64,000 nt of DNA from Marinobacter daepoensis DSM 16072 (GTDB lineage: Bacteria > Pseudomonadota > Gammaproteobacteria > Pseudomonadales > Oleiphilaceae): NCBI RefSeq assembly GCF_000421165.1, contig NZ_ATWI01000011.1:186001-250000 (forward strand). Reading direction: 5' to 3'. The notes below the pieces were generated by a model. It was not told the origin of the DNA, ran no database searches, and saw only the letters and a list, made by a program, of their open reading frames with translations. Below, in pieces: positions 44,989-52,901 of the stretch. The number at the start of each line of letters is the position of its first letter. Position 1 is the stretch's first letter. A program made the position numbers and the translations under genes.

Positions 44989-47900
44989 TTAGTGATTGCC
45001 GGCCGTTACGCTCTTCTCATCACCGTACTCATCCGAGGCGGCTCCGTGATGATCACGAGCCAGCAGAATGTAGAACGCTGGTAACACGAACACCGTAAAC
45101 AGGGTGCCGATACCAAGGCCAGCAACGATGGTCAGACCGATGGCAAACCGGCTCTCCGCGCCGGGACCGATGGCGATCAGCAATGGCACCATGGCGAAGA
45201 TCAGTGCCAGGGAAGTCATGATGATTGGTCGCAAGCGGATGGCAGCCGCTTCGATAACCGCATCGACCTTGTTGAGCCCCCGTTCTTTCTGCAGCTGATT
45301 GGCGAATTCCACGATCAGGATGCCGTTTTTCGACACTACCCCGATCAGAGTAATCAGCCCCACCTGGGTATAGATGTTCATCGATGCAAAGCCCAGCACG
45401 ATGAACGCCATGGCGCCGGCGACCGACATCGGGACCGACACAAGAATGATGATCGGGTCGCGCCAGCTTTCAAACTGGGCGGCCAGCACCAGGTAGATCA
45501 CCAGCAAGGACAGGAAGAAGGTCACCATCAGTGCACTGCCCTGCGTTGCCAGTTGACGTGTTTCGCCGGTGTAGTCGTAGCTGAAGCCCAGAGGGAACGA
45601 CTCACTGGCTGTCTGCTCCATGAAGTCCATGGCAGTGCCTGCAGCAACGCCTGGCATCACAACACCTTCCAGCGTCAGAGAGTTCTGCTGGTTGAACTGG
45701 GTCCGGTTGGATGGCTCGACTTCTTCGGTAAAGCTGACCACGCTGGACAGAGGTACCAGTTCGCCATTGCCGGCCCGGATATAGTAGTCCTGCAGGGCTT
45801 CTTTGCTTGGGCGGAAGTTGTCATCAACCTGAGGGATGACCTGGTATGAACGGCCTTCCATATTGAACCGGTTGATGTAGCCACCACTGAGCATACTCGC
45901 CAGAGACTGGCCGACATCCTGCATCGACAGACCAAGGTCGGCCACGCGATCACGGTCCACATTGATGCGGGTCACCGGCTTGTCGAAGTTGATGGATTTT
46001 TTCAGGAACATGAAGTTGCCACTTTGCATGGCTTTGCCCAGCAGCTCATCGGCAACCTGGTCCAGTTGTTCATAGCTGCCACCGGTGGTGATGACGAACT
46101 GGAACGGCAGGCCGCCACCGGAGCCAGGCAATGCCGGGGCAGGGAAGACGGCGGTCTGGAGCCCGGTTACCTGTTTCAGCTCGGCGTCCAGTAAAGGCTG
46201 GACCTCAAACTGGCTGATCTCCCGCTCACTCCACGGCGCAAGCTTGAAACCACCGAACACCGCATTCGGGCTGGTGATGCCAAGAATCATGAAGTCTTCG
46301 CTGTAGCCGGGCACATCCGACATTCTGTTCTGCACTTCCTGCCCGTGATCGTAGAGGTAGTCCAGAGTGGAGGTTTCTGGCCCGAGCCCCTGGTAGAACA
46401 GGATGCCCTGATCTTCCGTGGGGGCCAGTTCGTTCTGGCTCATCATCACCATGAAGTAGATGGAACCGAGGACGACAAAGGCAAAGAACACCACCACGGA
46501 TTTTGTCTGCATCAACGAGGTCAGAGCAGCCTTGTAACCATTAGCAAGCCCGTTAAAGGTTTTTTCCACAATCTGCTCGAACCGGCCCGGATTGCCGTGG
46601 GGCTTCAGAACCTTGCCGGACAGCATGGGGGACAGCGTGAGCGCGACAACCCCTGAGATCACCACGGTGCCCGCCAGGGTGAACGCAAACTCGGTGAACA
46701 GTGATCCAACCAGCCCGCCCATAAATCCGATCGGGGCATACACCGCAACCAGAGTGGTGGTCATGGCGATGATGGGGGTAGCCATTTCCCGGGCTCCATG
46801 GATGGCCGCATCAAAACGGGATTCACCCTGTTCGATGTGTCGGTGGACGTTTTCCACCATGATGATGGCGTCATCCACCACCAGTCCGATGGCCAGGACC
46901 ATAGACAACAGGGTCAGCAGGTTCAGGGAGAACCCGAACATCAGCATGATGAAGGCACCCCCGATCAGCGACAAAGGCACGGCGACCGAAGGCACGATGG
47001 ACGCCCGGACTGAACCCAGACAGAGGAAAACCACCACCAGTACGATGATCATTGCTTCGAGCAGCGTCCGGATCACTTCGTTGATGGAGTCTTCGATAAA
47101 GTCGGAAGCGTCGTAAGCCAGTCGAACATTCAGACCACTGGGCAGCTGGCTTTCGATATCCGGCAATTCGGTTTTCACCAGACCGGCTACCGTCAGCGGG
47201 TTGGCGCCCGGTGCCAGCTCAATGGCGACATAGGTAGCGGGCTGACCTTTGTAGAGTGCCAGACTATCGTAAGTTTCAGACCCTAGCTCCACCCGGGCAA
47301 TGTCCTGTAGCCGGATCAGAGAGCCGTTGGCCTGCTTCACCACCAGGTTGCGAAACGCCTCCGGATCTGCGATGTCGGTATCGCTGGTAAGGCTGACCTC
47401 TGTGTATTTGCCACGGGTTTTGCCAACGGCGGCCTGATAGTTGTTAGCCCTCAGTTTGGCGGCTACCTCAACGGGGGTCATGTCAACGGCAGCCAGACGC
47501 TCGGGATCGAGCCATACCCGAAGCGCAAAGGTCCGGCCCAGAAGTTCGGCTTTACTGACGCCGGCAAGCGCCTGAAGTTTTGGCTGCACAACCCGGGTCA
47601 GGTAATCGGTAATCTGTGGGACATCCAGCTCGGTACTGTAGAAGGCAATGTACATCAGTGCGGTGCTGTCGCCCGTGGTGGAGGTGATGACCGGGTCTTC
47701 AGCCTCTGATGGCAGCACGTTCCGCTGACTGGCTACCTTGGCCTGGATTTCCGCCAGCGCATCGTTGGCGTCGTAGTTCAGCACCATTTTGGCCTGGATG
47801 GTGGAGACGCTTTGGGAGCTGGTTGAGGTCAGGTAGTCAATACCGCTGGCTTCAGCAATAGCTTGTTGCAGGGGCGTTGTAATAAAACCCTTGATCAGGT

Positions 47901-48069
47901 CTGAGCTGGCGCCAGGGTACGCCGTAGTCACAGTTACGGTGGTGCTTTCCAGTTCGGGGTACTGGCGGATTTCCATCTCCATGGCCGCCCGGGCGCCGAC
48001 CAACAGGATCAGCAGGCTGACCACTGTGGCCAGGACCGGCCGGTGGACAAAAATGTCGGTGAATTTCAT
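44989..48069 (-). CDS. RND efflux pump permease (HAE1 family)
   Basis: 1026 residues, inner-membrane proton-driven exporter with twelve helices and two large periplasmic loops. The proton-relay aspartates appear in G-L-V-V-D-D-A-I-I-M-V-E-N-V near 400-413. The sequence resembles the MdtC/VmeB/MexK-like hydrophobe/amphiphile exporters. It is the second gene after its adaptor; the start overlaps the adaptor stop as TAATG. No outer-membrane channel gene follows, so it probably borrows a TolC-type protein encoded elsewhere. Confidence 0.95.
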   Translation of the reverse strand: MKFTDIFVHRPVLATVVSLLILLVGARAAMEMEIRQYPELESTTVTVTTAYPGASSDLIKGFITTPLQQAIAEASGIDYLTSTSSQSVSTIQAKMVLNYDANDALAEIQAKVASQRNVLPSEAEDPVITSTTGDSTALMYIAFYSTELDVPQITDYLTRVVQPKLQALAGVSKAELLGRTFALRVWLDPERLAAVDMTPVEVAAKLRANNYQAAVGKTRGKYTEVSLTSDTDIADPEAFRNLVVKQANGSLIRLQDIARVELGSETYDSLALYKGQPATYVAIELAPGANPLTVAGLVKTELPDIESQLPSGLNVRLAYDASDFIEDSINEVIRTLLEAMIIVLVVVFLCLGSVRASIVPSVAVPLSLIGGAFIMLMFGFSLNLLTLLSMVLAIGLVVDDAIIMVENVHRHIEQGESRFDAAIHGAREMATPIIAMTTTLVAVYAPIGFMGGLVGSLFTEFAFTLAGTVVISGVVALTLSPMLSGKVLKPHGNPGRFEQIVEKTFNGLANGYKAALTSLMQTKSVVVFFAFVVLGSIYFMVMMSQNELAPTEDQGILFYQGLGPETSTLDYLYDHGQEVQNRMSDVPGYSEDFMILGITSPNAVFGGFKLAPWSEREISQFEVQPLLDAELKQVTGLQTAVFPAPALPGSGGGLPFQFVITTGGSYEQLDQVADELLGKAMQSGNFMFLKKSINFDKPVTRINVDRDRVADLGLSMQDVGQSLASMLSGGYINRFNMEGRSYQVIPQVDDNFRPSKEALQDYYIRAGNGELVPLSSVVSFTEEVEPSNRTQFNQQNSLTLEGVVMPGVAAGTAMDFMEQTASESFPLGFSYDYTGETRQLATQGSALMVTFFLSLLVIYLVLAAQFESWRDPIIILVSVPMSVAGAMAFIVLGFASMNIYTQVGLITLIGVVSKNGILIVEFANQLQKERGLNKVDAVIEAAAIRLRPIIMTSLALIFAMVPLLIAIGPGAESRFAIGLTIVAGLGIGTLFTVFVLPAFYILLARDHHGAASDEYGDEKSVTAGNH

Positions 48070-49166
48070 TACTCAGACGCCTCCTGGCCGGATTCGTCCT
48101 GGATCTGAACACGTTGTCCCGCCCGAAGCCTCAAGAGGCCTTTGGCAACAACCGTTTCGCCTTCTTCCAGACCAGACAATACGGCGGTCCGGCCATTGCG
48201 GACTTCGCCAGTGGTTATGGTCTGCCTGTGAGCGATCAGTTCGCCTTGATCGTTTTCTTTCACGACATAGACGAAGTTGCCATAGGTGTTGTAAGACACT
48301 GCGGTGCGAGGCAGGGTGACCACCCGGTTGTCTTCGGGCTGACCTGTCTGAATGGTGGCGAACATGCCTGGCCGTAGCAGGTTTTCTTTGTTGTTCAGGG
48401 TTGCGCGCATGCGCACGGTCCGGGTTTCCGGGCTCACCGAGGTGTTAATGGCACTGACTTCGCCCTCGAAGGTCTTGTCTGGCACGGCGGCGACGGTCAC
48501 AGAAACCGGGTAGCCCTGATTAACATTGGGCAGGAACTTCTCTGACAGGGTGTAGTCCACGTAGATCGGGTCGAGCATGTTGATCTCGACGATCGGGGTA
48601 CCGGTTCCGATGTATTGTCCCTGGTCCACCATTCGAATGCCGAGCTTGCCGTCGAAGGGAGCCCGGATGACTTTCTTGTTCAGTTGTGCTTCGGCTTCGT
48701 TGACGCGGGCTCTGGCCGCATCAAAGTTGGCTTTGGATTCGTCATACTGGGACTGGGAAACCGCGCGCTTAGGCAACAGATCCGAGACCCGCTTGAACTC
48801 CTGTTCGGCCAGTTGTGCTTCCGCCCGCCGCGTGCGCAGTGCAGCTTCATCAATAGCCGCGTCCAGACGGACCAGCACATCGCCTTTGCGAACCGTATCG
48901 CCAGATTCAAAACCGATGCTCTCGATCACCCCCGGCACCTCATTGGCGACTTCGATCCCGTTAATGGCTTCGACACTGCCAACAGCCTTGATGGCCGGCT
49001 GCCAGTTTTCGATGGTGGATCTGGTGACTGAAATGATGGCCGGTGGCTGCGGCTGTGACATCATTTCTTTCATCTGTCCGAACTGGTAAAACTTGTAGCC
49101 AAAAATTCCACCGAGCACGACGCCGAGGAAGATAAGGACGATGACGAAACGGGAAGCAGTGCGCAT
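48069..49166 (-). CDS. RND periplasmic adaptor (membrane fusion protein)
   Basis: 365 residues. N-terminal membrane anchor (about 8-25), lipoyl/barrel-sandwich part with G-V-I-E-S-I-G-F-E-S-G-D-T-V-R-K-G-D near 82-100, an alpha-hairpin (about 105-160), then beta-barrel and membrane-proximal domains. It bridges the pump permease and an outer-membrane channel. A 6-bp inverted repeat CGTTTG/CAAACG lies upstream at 49325-49343 and may be an operator. Confidence 0.93.
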   Translation of the reverse strand: MRTASRFVIVLIFLGVVLGGIFGYKFYQFGQMKEMMSQPQPPAIISVTRSTIENWQPAIKAVGSVEAINGIEVANEVPGVIESIGFESGDTVRKGDVLVRLDAAIDEAALRTRRAEAQLAEQEFKRVSDLLPKRAVSQSQYDESKANFDAARARVNEAEAQLNKKVIRAPFDGKLGIRMVDQGQYIGTGTPIVEINMLDPIYVDYTLSEKFLPNVNQGYPVSVTVAAVPDKTFEGEVSAINTSVSPETRTVRMRATLNNKENLLRPGMFATIQTGQPEDNRVVTLPRTAVSYNTYGNFVYVVKENDQGELIAHRQTITTGEVRNGRTAVLSGLEEGETVVAKGLLRLRAGQRVQIQDESGQEASE

Positions 49167-49400
49167 AAGTCTGTTCCTGGGAGTAAATTTCCTGAATCTG
49201 ATAGCGTCGCCCGGTAGGGAAGGCTGGCAGCTCTCCGTGCAAATCAGGGATCGGGGACAATGTAATAGAGCATCATTTCGATTTAGCGCATAGGATGCTA
49301 CAAAAGCTGTTTCTATTTGTCACCCGTTTGCATTCGACAAACGCTATATATTGTGGATTCATGGCGGTGACACCCGCATCGCGAGAGGGTATGAAATAAG

Positions 49401-49889
49401 ATGCAACTGATTCTCGGACTTGCCCTGACGGCGGCCGTGTTCGTGATCCTGAAAAAATGGGGCGCGCTGTCGCCGGAGGGGCAAAAAGCGGCGATCTGGA
49501 AAGTGGTGCTGGTCGCCGGTGGGGCGCTGCTGCTCTTTATGGTGCTGACCGGGCGAGTGCACGTGCTCACCGCGGGCATTGCTGCCCTGATTCCACTGAT
49601 CCGAAAGCTGCCCGTGCTGTTCAGACACCTGCCCTGGCTTCGGCGAGCCCTGGGGGCGACGGAAGAGCGTGGGGCCGGGCAGGGCCAGCAGCAGGCCCAT
49701 GCTGCTCCTGCCGGAGCCATGAGCGAGCGGGAGGCCTGCGATATACTGGGGGTGCAGCCAGGGTGCAGCTCTGAAGAGGTGGTGGCGGCCCATCGGCGAT
49801 TGATGCTGAAAGTTCACCCTGACCGAGGTGGCAACGACTATCTGGCCGCCAAGCTCAATGAAGCCCGGGACGTGCTGCTGGGGCGGTGA
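49401..49889 (+). CDS. Membrane-anchored J-domain protein
   Basis: 162 residues. Two hydrophobic segments (about 2-18 and 34-50) are followed by an Ala/Gln-rich linker and a C-terminal J domain (about 105-162) with V-H-P-D-R-G-G-N near 138-145. The layout resembles mitochondrial Tim14/Pam18 and short bacterial DnaJ-domain membrane proteins. It would recruit DnaK to the inner membrane; its client is unknown. Its stop is 12 bases from the convergent secretin-like gene's stop. Confidence 0.85.
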   Translation: MQLILGLALTAAVFVILKKWGALSPEGQKAAIWKVVLVAGGALLLFMVLTGRVHVLTAGIAALIPLIRKLPVLFRHLPWLRRALGATEERGAGQGQQQAHAAPAGAMSEREACDILGVQPGCSSEEVVAAHRRLMLKVHPDRGGNDYLAAKLNEARDVLLGR

Positions 49890-49901
49890 GGCAAGGTCTG
49901 A

Positions 49902-50696
49902 TTAGTGCAATATGTCCACTTTCACATCGATCGTCTGGTTTTCTGAGTGGTTGCCATTCACCCGATAACTGATGCCCTGCTGCTCCTGACTCATTGTCGT
50001 GCGGGTTCCTCCCAGGCTGACCCACTCTCCAGGCGCGACGCGGCGAACGGTCATCAGAGCTTCGGTCTCATAGCCAGGGAGGGCGGCCGGATCTTCTTCA
50101 AACGACACAATGCTGAGTTCGACGGCCTGGTCGGAAATAGCCCGGGGGCTTACCACAAATCCGCTGCGGGTTTCGACCTGCTGCAGAATGGCGGCGGGAT
50201 GTCGTCCACCCTGTATAGCGAACGGAAGTGTCCGCACGTTGCCAGAGGTGATGTGGGCTGACAACCCATCCTGGACAATCAACTGGCGCTCTTTGGCAGA
50301 GTTGGTGCTGATGGTGCGGTGCGTAGCACCAGCACTGGCAGAATTCCCCGAGAGACGAACCCCGCCCCCGGATTGTTTGCCCCCGATATCCTGCCGATAA
50401 CGCACGCTGATGCGCATCTGAATGGGGGGGACGTCCATGGATTCCACCAGCATTCCGATTTCGTCCAGTAATGCCGCATCACCTCGCACCATCAGTTGCT
50501 GGCCCCTTGCGGTCACTGAGACCGGCGCTTGCTGGTAAAGCTCACGAACCTGAGTGGCGATGTCCTCGGCGGTCCGATTGTTCAGTTGGTAAACCCGGGC
50601 TTCGGGCTGAGCCCGGGCCGGGGTGGAAAGTACTAACAGAGTCAGGATCAGAGTGCTCAGTGATCGGAAATTCATGCGCTGCTGACGGGTTTGCAT
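49902..50696 (-). CDS. Secretin-like periplasmic protein
   Basis: About 264 residues. Signal peptide (ending T-P-A-R-A), then a short N-domain like those of type II/III secretins (V-Y-Q-L-N-N-R-T-A-E-D-I-A, then M-V-R-G-D-A-A-L-L-D-E-I-G-M-L-V). The rest resembles a reduced secretin region but is far too short for a full pore. GGAGG lies 5 bases before the ATG at 50696. No secretion or pilus genes are adjacent. Function unknown. Confidence 0.8.
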   Translation of the reverse strand: MQTRQQRMNFRSLSTLILTLLVLSTPARAQPEARVYQLNNRTAEDIATQVRELYQQAPVSVTARGQQLMVRGDAALLDEIGMLVESMDVPPIQMRISVRYRQDIGGKQSGGGVRLSGNSASAGATHRTISTNSAKERQLIVQDGLSAHITSGNVRTLPFAIQGGRHPAAILQQVETRSGFVVSPRAISDQAVELSIVSFEEDPAALPGYETEALMTVRRVAPGEWVSLGGTRTTMSQEQQGISYRVNGNHSENQTIDVKVDILH

Positions 50697-50751
50697 CAAG
50701 GCCTCCAGAGCCAGGATGAGCGATCCCGCTGAAAAATAATGCGATTGCGGG

Positions 50752-50781
50752 TTGCCATCGTGAAAACCGTGGGTATATAGT
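50752..50781 (+). promoter_or_regulatory. Probable sigma-70 promoter for the aroG leader transcript
   Basis: The -35 is TTGCCA (50752-50757). The -10 is TATATA (50774-50779, spacing 16) or TATAGT (50776-50781, spacing 18). The start site would be near 50786-50788, about 80 bases before the aromatic leader codons. Confidence 0.6.
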
Positions 50782-50866
50782 GAAAAGCATGAAGACCTTA
50801 CACACAGCCTGTCAATTGAATGTTCTGAAAGCTTTCGGTGAAAAACTGAAGGCCGCAGGGTCTGCT

Positions 50867-50926
50867 GTGTATTTTTGGTGGTTTGGTTATGGCTTTTATT
50901 TTAGCCAGAGCCCGGGCCGCCCATAA
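50867..50926 (+). CDS. Aromatic leader peptide upstream of DAHP synthase
   Basis: A short ORF beginning GTG (50867) encodes V-Y-F-W-W-F-G-Y-G-F-Y-F-S-Q-S-P-G-R-P and stops at 50924-50926. Nine of the eleven residues after the start are Tyr, Phe or Trp: three Tyr, four Phe, two Trp. AGGG lies 6 bases before the GTG. The frame stays open to an ATG at 50789, but that is almost at the predicted transcript start, so the short form is preferred. An intrinsic terminator and alternative pairings follow before the DAHP synthase gene. This is the layout of ribosome-mediated attenuation. Confidence 0.85.
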   Translation: MYFWWFGYGFYFSQSPGRP

Positions 50927-50955
50927 GATCTTCATCGACCGAACACAACGAGGAA

Positions 50956-50983
50956 GGCAGCCCGGCAAGCAACCCAGGCTGCC
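50956..50983 (+). promoter_or_regulatory. Leader hairpin competing for attenuator pairing
   Basis: GGCAGCC (50956-50962) pairs with GGCTGCC (50977-50983). The same left arm, as 50956-50965, also pairs with the end of the leader ORF (50912-50921) at 9 of 10 positions. Part of it (50961-50966, CCCGGC) complements the terminator's right arm (51017-51022, GCCGGG). These exclusive pairings could switch termination (inference). Confidence 0.55.
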
Positions 50984-50992
50984 ACCGGACTC

Positions 50993-51030
50993 AAAAAAGC
51001 CCCGACTGGTAGCCCAGCCGGGGCTTTTTT
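50993..51030 (+). terminator. Attenuator terminator before DAHP synthase gene
   Basis: AAAAAAGCCCCG (50993-51004) pairs with CGGGGCTTTTTT (51019-51030). An inner CTGG/CCAG extension and a 4-base loop complete a strong hairpin, and six T residues end the stem. It lies between the aromatic leader ORF and the gene start at 51062, with no other gene to terminate. Confidence 0.88.
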
Positions 51031-51061
51031 GATTCTGACACAGGGAAACGGGAAAACAGAC

Positions 51062-52114
51062 ATGAACATGCCGCTGAAATCTGAAACACTGGATGCGCAA
51101 CCCTCAAGCGCCTGCCAGCATCGCCAGGAAGCCAGGCTGCCTACGGCCGCCGAGTTGCGGCAGCAGTTTCCTGCCGATGAACGCCTGGTTCGGGCCATTG
51201 CCGGTTACCGTGATCAGATCCGGGCAGTATTGCATGGTCAGGATGACCGTACTCTGATCGTCATGGGGCCTTGTTCCATTCACGATGAACAGGCAGCCCT
51301 GGATTACGCGACTCGTCTGAAATCCCTGGCAGACGACGTCAGTGACCGTTTCCTCATTGTGATGCGCGCCTATCTGGAAAAGCCCCGGACAACCGTCGGT
51401 TGGAAGGGCATGTTGTACGACCCGGAGCGTACCGGGGATGGCAATCTTAAGCTTGGCCTGGAGCGCTCTCGCCGTCTCTTGCTGGCCCTGTCCGAACTTG
51501 GCCTGCCATTGGCAACGGAAGCCCTGAGTCCGTTCATGATGGATTACCTGGGCGACCTGGTAAGTTGGACGGCCATTGGTGCCCGCACCACGGAGTCCCA
51601 GATTCACCGGGAAATGGTCAGTGGCTTGCCAATGCCAACCGGCTTCAAAAACGGAACCGACGGGGGGATTGCTGTGGCCGCCAATGCCATGAAATCAGCG
51701 GCACATCCGCATCATCACATGGGGATTTCCCACGGCGGTGCCCCGGCAATGATTTCCACGGCGGGGAACCCGGATACCCATCTGGTGCTGCGCGGTGGCC
51801 GCGGTGTCACCAATTACGACGAGCTGAGTATCGCCAAGGCGATCGCCGATCTGGAAAAAGCCAGCGTATCAACCGCCGTGATGGTGGATTGCAGCCATGA
51901 TAACGCCTGCAAGCAGGCGGAGCGGCAAGTGGTGATTGCCCAGGAGGTCATGGCGCAGAAGCGGAACGGCAACAGCAGCATCAAGGGGCTGATGCTGGAG
52001 AGCTTCCTGGAATTCGGCCGGCAGGACGACGGAGCCGATCTGATTTACGGGTGTTCCATTACCGATCCGTGCCTGGGCTGGGAGCAGACGGAGGCTCTGA
52101 TCCGCTCACTGTAG
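51062..52114 (+). CDS. aroG: 3-deoxy-7-phosphoheptulonate synthase (DAHP synthase, class I)
   Basis: 350 residues. It joins PEP and erythrose 4-phosphate, the first step to Phe, Tyr and Trp. Class I alpha-type motifs: M-G-P-C-S-I-H-D (metal Cys), R-A-Y-L-E-K-P-R-T-T-V-G-W-K-G, G-A-R-T-T-E-S-Q and V-M-V-D-C-S-H-D-N. The isozyme's feedback specificity (Phe, Tyr or Trp) cannot be assigned safely, so the symbol is nominal. The ATG at 51062 follows the leader region. The 3' end overlaps the convergent LysE gene by 56 bases. Confidence 0.95.
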   Translation: MNMPLKSETLDAQPSSACQHRQEARLPTAAELRQQFPADERLVRAIAGYRDQIRAVLHGQDDRTLIVMGPCSIHDEQAALDYATRLKSLADDVSDRFLIVMRAYLEKPRTTVGWKGMLYDPERTGDGNLKLGLERSRRLLLALSELGLPLATEALSPFMMDYLGDLVSWTAIGARTTESQIHREMVSGLPMPTGFKNGTDGGIAVAANAMKSAAHPHHHMGISHGGAPAMISTAGNPDTHLVLRGGRGVTNYDELSIAKAIADLEKASVSTAVMVDCSHDNACKQAERQVVIAQEVMAQKRNGNSSIKGLMLESFLEFGRQDDGADLIYGCSITDPCLGWEQTEALIRSL

Positions 52115-52730
52115 ACAGCAGGAGCTGTCCGGCCAGTAGTACCAGAATGCCCCCCATGGCCCGGTCGAGCCAATGTCCGAAGCGGTTAAATCCCCGGCGG
52201 ACACGGGGGTGGGTAAAGAACACCGACACCAGAGCAAACCAGAGCCCGGTGGCCAGAGCCATGTAAAGGCCGTAAGCGGCCTGCAGGCCGACGGGTGTGT
52301 CGGGTTTGATCACCACTGAAAACAGCGAGACGAAAAACAGGGTCGCCTTGGGGTTCAGGGCATTGGTCAGAAATCCGAGCCTGAACGCCGCCCAGCCTGT
52401 TTGTGGCGAGCCACCGTTGGTCTGGACATGAAGGCCTCCGGCTCGCGCCCGAAGGCAATGCCAGGCAATGTACAGCAGATAGATTGCACCAATCACCTTT
52501 AGAATGGTGAAAAGCATGACCGATTGCTGGATGATCAGGCCGATACCCAGCAATGAATAACCAACGTGCAGAAGAATACCGATGCCGATGCCGGCGGCCG
52601 TCAGCAGGGCATTGCGCTGCGACTGGGTGAGGGCTTGTCGCAGCACCACCGCAAAGTCCGGCCCGGGGCTGGCGACTGCCAGCAAATGAACCAGGGCAAC
52701 GGTCAGAAATTCCAGCCAGTAGTTCTGCAC
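52059..52730 (-). CDS. LysE/RhtB family amino-acid exporter
   Basis: 223 residues, inner-membrane exporter with about six helices. The family signature S-P-G-P-D-F-A-V-V-L near 20-29 and G-F-L-T-N-A-L-N-P-K-A near 119-129 are clear. Relatives export homoserine, threonine or other amino acids; the substrate is not known. The last 56 bases lie inside the convergent DAHP synthase gene. Confidence 0.9.
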   Translation of the reverse strand: MQNYWLEFLTVALVHLLAVASPGPDFAVVLRQALTQSQRNALLTAAGIGIGILLHVGYSLLGIGLIIQQSVMLFTILKVIGAIYLLYIAWHCLRARAGGLHVQTNGGSPQTGWAAFRLGFLTNALNPKATLFFVSLFSVVIKPDTPVGLQAAYGLYMALATGLWFALVSVFFTHPRVRRGFNRFGHWLDRAMGGILVLLAGQLLLSTVSGSEPPSAPSPGTDR

Positions 52731-52901
52731 ACGACATCTCCGAATGATGGATACCTGTACTCAGTTTGGGAAGACGGTGATGGTTGTTTTTGCCGTCGGT
52801 TCTCCACCCATGGAAACTGAGCTTTCTATACTTTACCGAAAGGCTCCGTTACTTTGATAGCCCGAAGCGCCTGAAATTTCAGACAGTCTCAAGGAGGCAG
52901 G

